From Anaerocolumna sp. AGMB13025 (GTDB lineage Bacteria > Bacillota > Clostridia > Lachnospirales > Lachnospiraceae): a stretch of 64,000 nucleotides of DNA. A program made the translations under genes and the position numbers. The stretch covers positions 2,721,001-2,785,000 of the forward strand of contig NZ_CP121445.1 of the NCBI RefSeq assembly GCF_029689925.1, read 5' to 3'. Positions 44,878 through 53,248 of this stretch are shown here, piece after piece. The notes under the pieces were generated by a model, which worked only from the letters and a program-made list of their open reading frames with translations, did no database searches and was not told where the DNA came from. How positions within the stretch are numbered: position 1 is the stretch's first letter; every line of letters starts with the position of its first letter.

Positions 44878-46038
44878 ATGAACTTTTCTATCAAGAAAAG
44901 GCGGAAACTATTAAGGATACTGTTATTCCTGTTTCTCATACTCTTTCTGCCATTTACAAAAGAAAAAGTATATGCTGGTGAGTATACTACCGGTACTGAC
45001 AGCGATTCAGACTTTGATTATAACGAAATTCAGAAAGTTATTGACAATGTCTTAAAATCCGATGACCACATTAACTTTGAAGATTATGTCAAAGGCCTTA
45101 TATCCGGAGAAAGAAAATTTTCCATCCAACAGATTGGAACCGATATCAAAAATGCTGTAATGAATGAAATCAGAGATAATATAGGGACCCTCACAAGCCT
45201 AATTTCCATAGCAGTGATCGCTGCGGTATTTACTAATTTTTCATATGCCTTTCAAAATACCCAGGTTGCTGAAACCGGATTTTATGTGGCATATCTGTTA
45301 TTGTTTTCGGTACTTACCGCCTCGTTCATATCGGCTGCGACGCTGGCTGCCAATACCATATCAGCGGTATTAAGTTTTATGAAAGCATTGGTGCCGGCCT
45401 ATTTTTTATCGGTGGCTTTTGTTTCCAGTGCCGGAACCTCAATGGTATATTACCAGGTGACCTTATTCTTAATTACCTTTGTGGATGTATTATTAATAAA
45501 ATTAGTTATTCCAATGATTAATATATATTTAATCGTTTCCATGGCAAATAACCTCTCGAAGGAGGACTTGCTCTCAAAGCTTGCCGACTTGTTGTCTATC
45601 GTAATCAAATGGCTTTTAAAAACCATGTTAGGTCTGGTGGTAGGGGTTAATGCCATACAGGGGTTGATTTTACCGGTAGCAGATAATATTAAAAAATCTG
45701 CTTTATTTAAACTTGCCGGTGTCATACCAGGAGTCGGGGATGTGCTTGGAAGTGTTACGGAAAGCGTATTTGGTGCCGGTGTCCTGTTAAAGAATGCCAT
45801 TGGTGTAGCAGGAGTTATTGTAATCATCGTAATATGTGCGCTGCCTATTATAAAGCTGGCGATTACAACCCTTATTTACCGGGTAAGCAGTGCCGCCGTA
45901 CAGCCGATTTCGGACAAGCGTATGTTAAACTGTGTCACTGCCTCAGCCGATGCGGCTGCCTTATTACTAGAGACCGTTTTGGTGGGTGCCGTCTTATTTT
46001 TACTTACTATAACCATCATAGCAGCCACCACTACATAA
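44878..46038 (+). CDS. spoIIIAE: Stage III sporulation protein AE
   Basis: The largest membrane subunit of the SpoIIIA complex. It has an N-terminal signal/anchor helix (about 12-30), an acidic extracytoplasmic segment (about 32-95), then about seven membrane helices. KLAGVIPGVGDVLGSVTESVFGAGVLLKNAIGV is the conserved core (near 275-310), as are SDKRMLNC and ADAAALLLE. 386 residues. AGAGGAGG precedes the ATG. Confidence 0.94.
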   Translation: MNFSIKKRRKLLRILLFLFLILFLPFTKEKVYAGEYTTGTDSDSDFDYNEIQKVIDNVLKSDDHINFEDYVKGLISGERKFSIQQIGTDIKNAVMNEIRDNIGTLTSLISIAVIAAVFTNFSYAFQNTQVAETGFYVAYLLLFSVLTASFISAATLAANTISAVLSFMKALVPAYFLSVAFVSSAGTSMVYYQVTLFLITFVDVLLIKLVIPMINIYLIVSMANNLSKEDLLSKLADLLSIVIKWLLKTMLGLVVGVNAIQGLILPVADNIKKSALFKLAGVIPGVGDVLGSVTESVFGAGVLLKNAIGVAGVIVIIVICALPIIKLAITTLIYRVSSAAVQPISDKRMLNCVTASADAAALLLETVLVGAVLFLLTITIIAATTT

Positions 46039-46117
46039 GGAGATGATAGAAAACCGATTAAAAATAGGACAGACAGTACCGGGATCGTTTGGCTGTAAGA
46101 AGCAATAGGAGTGGAAA

Positions 46118-46747
46118 ATGAATGAAATTTACGGCTGGGTTAAAAATATTGTCATATTTCTAGTACTGACAACAATTATTACAAATTTACTTGGTAAAAG
46201 TACTTACAAGAAATATGTGAATTTAATTACCGGAATTATTTTAGTAATAATGGTAATTTCACCATTACTAAAACTATTTCAATTAGACAAAACCATGGAT
46301 TACTATTTCACTACGAATTCCCTTTTAGCAGATGCCCAGGATATGAACAGCAGGTTGATGGATGCACAGGATAGTCAGATTACTACGATTTTAAAGGAAT
46401 ACAAGGAACAAATCGGCAAACAGGTAGGTAATCTGCTGGAAGGACAGGATTTATATATAAAAGATATTAAAATTACCATTGATGAGGATGAAAACAGTAC
46501 TTCCTTTGGAAAACTGCTTTCATTAAATATAACGGCAGTCAATAACAAGTCTGAAGAAAAGGAGAGCCCTTCAGTGAACATTGATAAGATAAAAATAGAA
46601 GATATTAAAATCAGAACCAAGAAAGAAGCCGATCCAGAAAACGGCAAGGATATACTCACACCGGATGAAATAAATATAAAAAACCTGTTGTCGGACTTCT
46701 ATAATATCAACCCTGATAATATAAATATTAGTATACAGGAGCAATAA
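46118..46747 (+). CDS. spoIIIAF: Stage III sporulation protein AF
   Basis: Two N-terminal membrane helices (about 9-27 and 36-54) are followed by a soluble alpha/beta ring-like domain (LKEYKEQIGKQV, IKITIDEDE). 209 residues. AGGAGT precedes the ATG. The 79-bp gap from spoIIIAE holds no other ORF. Confidence 0.9.
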   Translation: MNEIYGWVKNIVIFLVLTTIITNLLGKSTYKKYVNLITGIILVIMVISPLLKLFQLDKTMDYYFTTNSLLADAQDMNSRLMDAQDSQITTILKEYKEQIGKQVGNLLEGQDLYIKDIKITIDEDENSTSFGKLLSLNITAVNNKSEEKESPSVNIDKIKIEDIKIRTKKEADPENGKDILTPDEINIKNLLSDFYNINPDNINISIQEQ

Positions 46748-46777
46748 CTGTCCTGTTGTACTACAATAGGAGAAAGT

Positions 46778-47392
46778 ATGGAAAAAGAAAAGGTAAAGGA
46801 AAAGAAAAAACTCAGTATTAAGGAAATTGGTCCGGCAAGACTCGTAATACTGTTGATGGCAGGTATATTTCTGCTTGTATTATCATTTCCTGATATGCTT
46901 TCATCAAAAGATTCCGCGAAAGATAATGCAGTAAAACAAGATTACAAGGTAAAGGATAACACGAATAATATAGAAACAAAAGATGAAACCGATGTTTATG
47001 CCAATGAAATGGAGAACCGTTTAAAGAATGCCCTTGCAAAAGTCCAGGGAATTGGTGATGTTGAGGTCATGATTACATTAAAGGGTTCTAAAGAAAAAGT
47101 CGTACTAAAAGATGGTCCATATACACAGGAAAGCATGAATGAAGTTGATGGGGAGGGCGGAAACAGAGATAGCAGCAGTATAAAAAAGGAAGATTCCACT
47201 GTTTTGGTGAATGGTGGAGACGGAAAAAGCGAGCCATATGTCTTACAGGTACTTGAGCCGGAGGTGGAAGGTATTGTTGTTATAGCCGAAGGAGGCGATA
47301 ATGCCAAAATTATGACAGAAATAATGGAAGCCGCACAGGTATTATTTGACGTACCTGCTCATAAAGTAAAAGTAATGAAAATGAATAAATAA
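46778..47392 (+). CDS. spoIIIAG: Stage III sporulation protein AG
   Basis: One membrane helix (about 26-43), a polar linker, and a C-terminal ring-forming domain (LKNALAKVQGIGDVEVMITL and PEVEGIVVIAEGG). In Bacillus this protein forms the large outer ring of the channel. 204 residues. AGGAGA precedes the ATG. Confidence 0.93.
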   Translation: MEKEKVKEKKKLSIKEIGPARLVILLMAGIFLLVLSFPDMLSSKDSAKDNAVKQDYKVKDNTNNIETKDETDVYANEMENRLKNALAKVQGIGDVEVMITLKGSKEKVVLKDGPYTQESMNEVDGEGGNRDSSSIKKEDSTVLVNGGDGKSEPYVLQVLEPEVEGIVVIAEGGDNAKIMTEIMEAAQVLFDVPAHKVKVMKMNK

Positions 47393-47411
47393 ATGTTTTA
47401 AGGAGGCAAGT

Positions 47412-48287
47412 ATGAAGAATATATTTAAGAAAAATCAAATCATTATTACTGCATTAGCAATTATGATAGCGATTGCAGGGTATCTGAATTTTTCTGGCAG
47501 GAACAATGATGATAAAATTGCCGATGTTGGCAGCAAGAATGTCTTGGATTATGATACATATACGGAAACCCAGGGTGATAATATTACAGATGGGGACACC
47601 GTATCCCTTCAAGATACGAAAGATTTACTGGACGAAACTGCTTTGGACATAACAACAGATGGTGAAAGCGATAAAACGGATACAGCAAAAGGCACCGGCA
47701 AAGAAGATGCAGCAGCAGACGATACTGACAAAACTGCTTCCGCTAAAGATGACAAAAAAGATGAGGCAAAAACAGATGACACAAAGACCGCCAGTAATTC
47801 TGATAAGAAATCAGACTCTGAAGAAGTTGCTGCATACGATGTGAATGACAACGGTGAAGTTGTAACAGATAAAAAAGGTGAAGAAACCAGTGCACCTGGT
47901 GAAGCCGTTTTAGTCAGCACAACAACAACCCCTGATTTCTTTGCTTCCAGAAAATTAGCAAGGGAACAGCTCAGATCAACAAACAAAGATGAGCTTATGA
48001 AAATCGTAAACAGTGCAAGTCTGTCAGAAAAGGCCAAAGAAGATGCAGTTAACGGCATTATCGAAATGACTGCCATAGCTGAAAAAGAAAATGCTACAGA
48101 AACTCTTTTGGAAGCCATGGGCTTTAGTGACGTAATCGTAACCATTGAAGGAAAACTTGTTGATGTTGTTGTTAATGCAGAAAGCCTTAATGAACAGGAT
48201 ATCGCCAAGATCGAAGATATTGTTAAGAGAAAGACCGGTGTAAAATCAAAGGATATTAACATTGCTCCGGTTGTAGTAGGTGATTGA
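47412..48287 (+). CDS. spoIIIAH: Stage III sporulation protein AH
   Basis: Mother-cell partner of SpoIIQ. It has one N-terminal helix (about 9-25), then an exceptionally long linker (about residues 30-170) very rich in Asp, Thr, Lys, Ala and Glu. A C-terminal YscJ/FliF-like ring domain (about 175-291) has FFASRKLAREQLRSTNKDELMKIV and GFSDVIVTIEGKLVDVVV. At 291 residues it is much longer than the Bacillus protein of about 218, mainly through the linker. AAGGAGG precedes the ATG. Confidence 0.93.
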   Translation: MKNIFKKNQIIITALAIMIAIAGYLNFSGRNNDDKIADVGSKNVLDYDTYTETQGDNITDGDTVSLQDTKDLLDETALDITTDGESDKTDTAKGTGKEDAAADDTDKTASAKDDKKDEAKTDDTKTASNSDKKSDSEEVAAYDVNDNGEVVTDKKGEETSAPGEAVLVSTTTTPDFFASRKLAREQLRSTNKDELMKIVNSASLSEKAKEDAVNGIIEMTAIAEKENATETLLEAMGFSDVIVTIEGKLVDVVVNAESLNEQDIAKIEDIVKRKTGVKSKDINIAPVVVGD

Positions 48288-48393
48288 TCGGAAAGAGACT
48301 TATGCTTATTAAAAGGTGCAGGACAGATGGAATAGAATAAGCAAAATTAAGTCTCGTACTACGTACGAGTTATTTGTTAACATAGGCTTTGAG

Positions 48394-48440
48394 TAAGGGT
48401 TGGTATATGTTTTTCATATACTAATCCTTATTTTATTTTA
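48394..48440 (+). terminator. Terminator of the spoIIIA operon
   Basis: taagggttggtatatg pairs over its whole length with catatactaatcctta, using two G-U pairs and a T-loop. It is followed by ttttatttta. Confidence 0.85.
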
Positions 48441-48517
48441 CATAAAAGTTCTCCTTTCGGAGAACCCTTGAATTAGAATAGTCCGCTGAAAGCGGGCATA
48501 ACGAACAGACGATATTG

Positions 48518-48652
48518 TTAGAAAATATAAAAACCTTCTTCCAATTCATCTTCATTAAGGTCATCATCCTCGATCAGAAAGTAATTCATGTCGAGCAGAT
48601 CAGAATCAATCATGTTCCGAACAAGCTTACGAAGAGCAGTTTTTACTGAAAT
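48518..48652 (-). pseudogene. Possible 3' remnant of an unknown gene
   Basis: A 44-codon open stretch encodes a C-terminal-looking sequence with VRNMIDSDLLDMNYF and an acidic end, DDDLNEDELEEGFYIF, then TAA. Codon use looks coding-like, but there is no upstream start with a ribosome site and the frame is closed by a stop just before it. I do not recognise the family. Confidence 0.3.
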
Positions 48653-48796
48653 TTACCCTGCCGCCAAGGTCCCACCAGGTTTAGCCGGCATCTTTATTAC
48701 CGTTCAAGGCATACAGAGTGCAGCTGCGTATTGGTGAGACTCTAACCTTTTGAATTTGAAGGATACCAGGCGAAAAAGAGGAAGGGAGCATCTTAT

Positions 48797-49783
48797 TTAT
48801 TCTTGAGTTTTTGAAACAGAAATTCGCCCTTTTTTCGGTTGCTTTTTACTATTGATGTAAGCGTCTACAATTCCTTGAGGGGATAGGGAAAAATTCTTGT
48901 CTATATGAATCTTTAGTTCTTTCCTTTCAATCCAATTCACAATTTTATCAAAGTCTGAGTAATTTGGTATAGATTGAAAAAAGTATGTCTTAATATTTCG
49001 TTCCATCGGATAACTATTTACTCCAAAGGAAACAATTGATACATATTTTCCATTATCTTTTATAAGTGAGAGGCTTTTTTCACCAACTTTACCTAATACA
49101 CCATTATTTTCAATAATAGATGCCTCCATAACAGTATCAATTACCAAGTCAACTTTTTCGTGGATTTTATCTGCAATATCAAATTCAGTGTAATCGTATA
49201 CTTCATCTGCCCCTAAAGCTTTTACAAAATCATGATTATATTTTCTTGCTGTCGTTATAACATAAGCACCATGATTTTTTGCTAATTGTACAGCCACATG
49301 ACCGACCCCACCGGCACCGCCTTGAATTAGAACTTTTTGTCCTTTTAAAAGGCTCCCATGATCAAATAATGCTTGCTTTGCAGTTAACGTAATTGTAGGT
49401 ACAGCACCTGCAATCTCATATGATATGCCTTCTGAAAGCTTTGCAAGATGATCCTCATCTACTGCAACGAAATCTTGATATGCGCCTGAATGAATAGCTA
49501 ATCCCATAACGCGGTCATCGACTTTTAACCGGGTAACCTTTTTCCCGACTGCTCTTACGATTCCGGCAACATCACTCCCGAGAATTATTGGTAATTTCTC
49601 GGACCATTGGCCACCAACAGAGCTTTTAAATATTTCCCCCGTACGTAAAGGTTCGTCGCCGGGATTAATTGATGAAGCCTTCACTTCAATTAGTACTTGG
49701 TTGTCACTTATATCTGGTAAATCCGCATCTATTTCTTCAAATGTACCGGGGTTGCCAAAACTTGTTAAACCGATTGCTTTCAT
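48797..49783 (-). CDS. NADP-dependent zinc-less alcohol dehydrogenase/quinone oxidoreductase
   Basis: MDR-superfamily reductase. The N-terminal GroES-like domain (MKAIGLTSFGNPGTFEEID, ASSINPGDEPLRTG) is followed by a Rossmann domain with GGAGGVGHVAVQLAK and TTARKYNHDFVKALGADEVYDY. The zinc-binding cysteines of true alcohol dehydrogenases are absent, as in quinone oxidoreductases. AAGGAGA on the minus strand sets the start at 49783. It is divergent from a TetR regulator, with a palindromic operator in the promoter region; the natural substrate is unknown. Confidence 0.88.
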   Translation of the reverse strand: MKAIGLTSFGNPGTFEEIDADLPDISDNQVLIEVKASSINPGDEPLRTGEIFKSSVGGQWSEKLPIILGSDVAGIVRAVGKKVTRLKVDDRVMGLAIHSGAYQDFVAVDEDHLAKLSEGISYEIAGAVPTITLTAKQALFDHGSLLKGQKVLIQGGAGGVGHVAVQLAKNHGAYVITTARKYNHDFVKALGADEVYDYTEFDIADKIHEKVDLVIDTVMEASIIENNGVLGKVGEKSLSLIKDNGKYVSIVSFGVNSYPMERNIKTYFFQSIPNYSDFDKIVNWIERKELKIHIDKNFSLSPQGIVDAYINSKKQPKKGRISVSKTQE

Positions 49784-49810
49784 AATGTATCTCCTTCTTA
49801 ACATTGTTTT

Positions 49811-49832
49811 TTATTCAACGTGTGTTGAATAA
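49811..49832. promoter_or_regulatory. Palindromic operator upstream of the oxidoreductase
   Basis: ttattcaac-gtgt-gttgaataa is a perfect 22-bp dyad with 9-bp arms, 28 bp upstream of the oxidoreductase start. It is the likely binding site of the TetR protein encoded divergently (inference). Confidence 0.7.
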
Positions 49833-50013
49833 TTTTATATTATCAGCTATAATTAGGTAGTTCAATAAGTAATAGTATGAAGATTGTTGAAAAATCAACA
49901 ATTACTTTTAGTATGTTAATTATTAAGATGAATGGGAGTATTAGGTTGAAAGAAAATATTATGAATGAGAGGATGCCACTTATGGATTCTTTCAACCTTT
50001 TTATATGTGGCAG

Positions 50014-50039
50014 TAACACATCTGCTTGCAGATGTGTTA
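50014..50039. promoter_or_regulatory. Perfect 12-bp-arm inverted repeat before the TetR gene
   Basis: taacacatctgc-tt-gcagatgtgtta lies immediately upstream of the regulator's start. It is not similar to the 49811 dyad. It could be a second operator, or an mRNA hairpin limiting translation of the regulator. Confidence 0.6.
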
Positions 50040-50055
50040 TGCAATGGGTATTAAG

Positions 50056-50604
50056 ATGGATAGACGAATTCAAAAATCTAAACAGGCAATTATGGACGCT
50101 TTTATGGTACTTGTTTTTGAAAAAGAATTGGAAAAAATTACAATTGGTGAAATCGCAGATAAAGCTAACGTGAATCGAGGAACAATTTACCTCCATTTTA
50201 CTGATAAGTATGACATAAGAGACAAGTGTTTGGATTATCATTTAACAGAATTAAAAGAATCATGTATTCATGACTCTAAGGCGGAAAAAATAACAACTAA
50301 AGCTAGTCTGACACGTGTTTTTGAACATCTCGAAGTAAATTATGAATTTTATTCCGCTATGCTATCAAATAAAGAAAGTTTAGTTTTTCGAAAGCGTATG
50401 AAGGATATTTTTAAAGAAGGATTGATTAACCGTCTCGATTTAACGGAACAAAAAGATAATAAAGAAATTTCTGTTGAATTTTTAGTATCAGCGGGAGTAG
50501 GTGTGTTAGAATGGTGGATATATAGTTCCAAGCCATACTCTGCAACAATCGTCGTGGAGCAACTTTGGCAACTTTTCAATAGCATAGAATGTAATAGCAA
50601 ATAA
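50056..50604 (+). CDS. TetR/AcrR-family transcriptional regulator
   Basis: The N-terminal helix-turn-helix is ITIGEIADKANVNRGTIYLHFTDKYDI (about residues 26-52), followed by a ligand-binding C-terminal domain of the TetR_C_33-like type. About 182 residues from the ATG at 50056 (MDRRIQKSK); ATG 50044 is an alternative, and neither has a strong ribosome site. It probably represses the divergent oxidoreductase and itself. Together they look like a mobile detoxification pair. Confidence 0.85.
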   Translation: MDRRIQKSKQAIMDAFMVLVFEKELEKITIGEIADKANVNRGTIYLHFTDKYDIRDKCLDYHLTELKESCIHDSKAEKITTKASLTRVFEHLEVNYEFYSAMLSNKESLVFRKRMKDIFKEGLINRLDLTEQKDNKEISVEFLVSAGVGVLEWWIYSSKPYSATIVVEQLWQLFNSIECNSK

Positions 50605-50793
50605 GTGTGACTTTTTTAGAAAAATTAACTATAAAACTACTATGTGACGTTGGAGAACAGCTCGTAGCTGTGGCATGATGAAAACGGAATAAAACTATAT
50701 TAACTTTACTAAGGAAAGGTAAGGAATCAGGTTGTAAAAATTGGTAATAATATGAAGTGTAAGGTTAAGTAATAATAAAAATATAATAAATGA

Positions 50794-50821
50794 TTTGCAT
50801 TTAAACATAAGTTTGATATAA
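50794..50821 (+). promoter_or_regulatory. Sigma-A promoter of asp23-nusB-xse-isp operon
   Basis: ttgcat (50794-50799), a 16-bp spacer and a perfect tataat (50816-50821). The start point would be near 50828, about 60 nt before the coding region. Confidence 0.7.
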
Positions 50822-50888
50822 TAAATGTATTAAATAGCATTATTTGGACACACAGTATATAAAGTGAAAAACTTAGGAGGTAATTACA

Positions 50889-51278
50889 GTGGTTAAGGAG
50901 CAAGAGAATAGAAATACGTATCAAATACATGCAGAAAGTAATGTGGGTGAGGTACAGATTGCTGATGAAGTAGTTGCTACTATTGCCGGTTTAGCTGCCA
51001 CCGAAGTTGAAGGTGTTGCTGCAATGTCAAGCAATATAACCAATGAATTGGTAAGTAAGTTAGGGATGAAGAATTTATCAAAAGGTGTAAAGATTGCTGT
51101 CAGTTCGGATTCCGTATCGGTGGATTTATCTCTTACAATGGAGTACGGTTACAGCATTCCCGATACCTCCAGGCAGGTTCAGGAAAAAGTAAAATCAGCA
51201 ATAGAGAATATGACTGGTTTAACAGTTTCGGAAGTTAATATCAGAATTTCCGGTGTTAATATAGAAAGAAGCAAATAA
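50889..51278 (+). CDS. Asp23/Gls24 family envelope stress protein
   Basis: A 129-residue Asp23-fold protein (YloU-like). VQIADEVVATIAGLAATEVEGVAAM and VDLSLTMEYGYSIPDTSRQVQEKVKSAIENMTGL are the family blocks. The GTG start follows AGGAGG at 50876-50881. In Firmicutes it lies beside nusB and is probably membrane-associated through a partner. Confidence 0.92.
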   Translation: MVKEQENRNTYQIHAESNVGEVQIADEVVATIAGLAATEVEGVAAMSSNITNELVSKLGMKNLSKGVKIAVSSDSVSVDLSLTMEYGYSIPDTSRQVQEKVKSAIENMTGLTVSEVNIRISGVNIERSK

Positions 51279-51393
51279 AAAGAACAATAGTGTCTAAACC
51301 CATTCAGCCCTTAGATAATTCTATTTAAGGGTTGTTTATGTGTTAATGGTATAAATAAGGTACGTGCGATACAGCGCACAGATTGGAGTTTAC

Positions 51394-51789
51394 ATGAGTA
51401 GAAGAGAAATCAGGGAACATCTTTTTCGGATGCTTTTCCGTAAAGATTTTCATGAGGATGCTGAATTAAATGAGCAGATAGATTTATATTTTGATTCACT
51501 GGAAGAACCAAAGGAAGAAGAATTAAGATATCTAAAGGAACGTTTTGCGAAGATTATCGATAAAATAGCGGAGATAGATACGATTTTATCCGATGCCTCC
51601 AGCGGTTGGAAATTAAACCGTATGGGTAAGGTAGATCTTACTATTATGAGGCTTGCAATTTTTGAGATCAAATACGATGAAGATATACCGACCAAGGTTG
51701 CTATTAACGAAGCGGTTGAAATTGCCAAAATCTTTGGCGGGGATTCCTCTGGTTCCTTTGTTAATGGTGTATTGGCTAAACTTGCTTAA
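51394..51789 (+). CDS. nusB: Transcription antitermination factor NusB
   Basis: All-helical RNA-binding antitermination factor for rRNA operons. [14 protein letters not shown] begins the fold. [55 protein letters not shown] signature blocks end it. 131 residues from the ATG at 51394, preceded by GGAG. It is preceded by a 115-bp gap with a weak stem. Confidence 0.93.
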   Translation: MSRREIREHLFRMLFRKDFHEDAELNEQIDLYFDSLEEPKEEELRYLKERFAKIIDKIAEIDTILSDASSGWKLNRMGKVDLTIMRLAIFEIKYDEDIPTKVAINEAVEIAKIFGGDSSGSFVNGVLAKLA

Positions 51790-51806
51790 AAGTAAAGGTG
51801 AGCAGT

Positions 51807-53012
51807 ATGGATAATGTTTATTCTGTAACCCAGGTGAATCTCTATATAAAGAACATGTTTATCAGGGATTACGCCTTAAATAATATATACATCAAAGGTG
51901 AGGTTTCGAATTGCAAATATCACACCTCCGGTCATATCTATTTTACCTTAAAGGATGATAAAGGTCAGATGGCCTGTGTTATGTTTGCCGGACAGAGAAA
52001 TGGCTTACGGTTTCAGTTAAAAGAAGGCCAGAGCGTTATCGCACTGGGTTCAGTTAATGTATATGAACGGGACGGTAAGTATCAGCTGTATGCCAAAGAA
52101 ATAATACTTGACGGCTCCGGTTTATTATATCAAAAGTATGAGCAGTTAAAAAGCAGACTGGAAGCAGAAGGACTTTTTGATGGGGAACATAAAGTGAGCA
52201 TACCCCGTTATCCTAAAAAAGTTGGTATTGTAACCGCTAAGACAGGAGCAGCGATTCAGGATATCATTAACATAGCCACCAGAAGAAATCCTTATGTTCA
52301 GCTCATTTTATATCCTGCTCTCGTTCAGGGAGAAGGCGCAGCGGCTTCGGTTTGTGAAGGTATTAAAACCCTGGACAGGCTTGGAGTAGATACCATTATC
52401 GCCGGAAGAGGCGGTGGTTCCATTGAAGATTTGTGGGCTTTTAATGAAGAGATAGTAGCACGGGCAATTTATGAATGTAAAACTCCGGTTATATCGGCAG
52501 TCGGACACGAAACCGATGTTACCATAGCTGATTTTGTTGCGGATTTAAGAGCGCCGACACCTTCAGCAGCAGCAGAACTGGCAGTACCGGATATTAAAGC
52601 CGTATTGTTTGATATCGAAGCCTATAACCGAACTCTAAACAGTGAACTGCAAAAGAAAATCGCAGCCAGCCGCAACGAGTTAAAACATATGGCTCTAAAA
52701 CTTGACTATGCCAGTCCGATTTATCAAATCAGACAGAAAAGGCAGCAGCTTATTGAACTGGAACAGAAATTATGGCAGCAGATGCAGACAAAGCTTACAA
52801 AAAAAAGACATCTGCTGGAGCTTTATATAGAGAAACTGGAAGGGCTTTCCCCGCTTAAGAAGTTAAATCAGGGTTATTCTCTGGTTTTAAATAGTGATAA
52901 TAAAGTGGTAAATTCCCTTGAAAAAGTTACAGAAGGAGAACGCTTACGCATCTGTGTCACCGACGGAGATGTTGTGGCGAGGGTCGAGGAATTGCTTAAA
53001 AAAGAGCGTTAA
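51807..53012 (+). CDS. xseA: Exodeoxyribonuclease VII large subunit
   Basis: Catalytic subunit. An N-terminal OB-fold (SVTQVNLYIKNMF, GEVSNCKYHTSGHIYFTLKD) precedes the nuclease domain (GIVTAKTGAAIQDI, AGRGGGSIEDLWAFNEE, SAVGHETDVTIADFVADLRAPTPSAAAE) and a long coiled coil (about 280-350). The ATG at 51807 follows AAAGGTGAG; the GTG at 51798 lies within that site. 401 residues. Confidence 0.95.
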   Translation: MDNVYSVTQVNLYIKNMFIRDYALNNIYIKGEVSNCKYHTSGHIYFTLKDDKGQMACVMFAGQRNGLRFQLKEGQSVIALGSVNVYERDGKYQLYAKEIILDGSGLLYQKYEQLKSRLEAEGLFDGEHKVSIPRYPKKVGIVTAKTGAAIQDIINIATRRNPYVQLILYPALVQGEGAAASVCEGIKTLDRLGVDTIIAGRGGGSIEDLWAFNEEIVARAIYECKTPVISAVGHETDVTIADFVADLRAPTPSAAAELAVPDIKAVLFDIEAYNRTLNSELQKKIAASRNELKHMALKLDYASPIYQIRQKRQQLIELEQKLWQQMQTKLTKKRHLLELYIEKLEGLSPLKKLNQGYSLVLNSDNKVVNSLEKVTEGERLRICVTDGDVVARVEELLKKER

Positions 53013-53035
53013 CAGTTGCTTAGATAGGAGTTGCA

Positions 53036-53248
53036 ATGAAAAAAGAAGAAAAAACCCTGGAAGCTTCCTTTCAGGAAATGAATGAAATCATTAATAAACT
53101 GGAGCAGGAGGATATTACTCTGGAAGACTCCTTCTTACTCTACCAGGAAGGTATGAAATTATTAAAATATTGTAATGATTCTATTGATAAAGTTGAAAAG
53201 AAGCTGATTATTTTAGGTGAAAAGAATGAATCCGATGAACTTTTATGA
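53036..53248 (+). CDS. xseB: Exodeoxyribonuclease VII small subunit
   Basis: A 70-residue, two-helix protein with TLEASFQEMNEIINKLEQEDITLEDSFLLYQEGMKL-type sequence. TAGGAG precedes the ATG. Its end overlaps the ispA start by 23 bp. Confidence 0.94.
   Translation: MKKEEKTLEASFQEMNEIINKLEQEDITLEDSFLLYQEGMKLLKYCNDSIDKVEKKLIILGEKNESDELL

Larger units (their letters stand above)
48288..48796. other. Noncoding region with several hairpins after spoIIIAH
   Basis: Hairpins are at 48353-48369 (ctcgtac-tac-gtacgag), 48394-48430 (the terminator listed separately) and 48448-48465 (gttctcc-tttc-ggagaac), with ccgc-tgaaa-gcgg near 48483-48495. From 48518 to 48652 the minus strand is open for 44 codons ending in TAA and encodes an acidic peptide, possibly a gene remnant. 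Confidence 0.5.

Noticed and set aside
47609..48262. 217-residue minus-strand ORF opposite spoIIIAH
   Set aside because: It is the antisense shadow of the low-complexity Asp/Thr/Lys linker; Ser/Phe-rich composition, no ribosome site.
49843..50241. 132-residue minus-strand ORF overlapping the TetR gene
   Set aside because: Antisense to a clear TetR helix-turn-helix and to the palindrome; no ribosome site.
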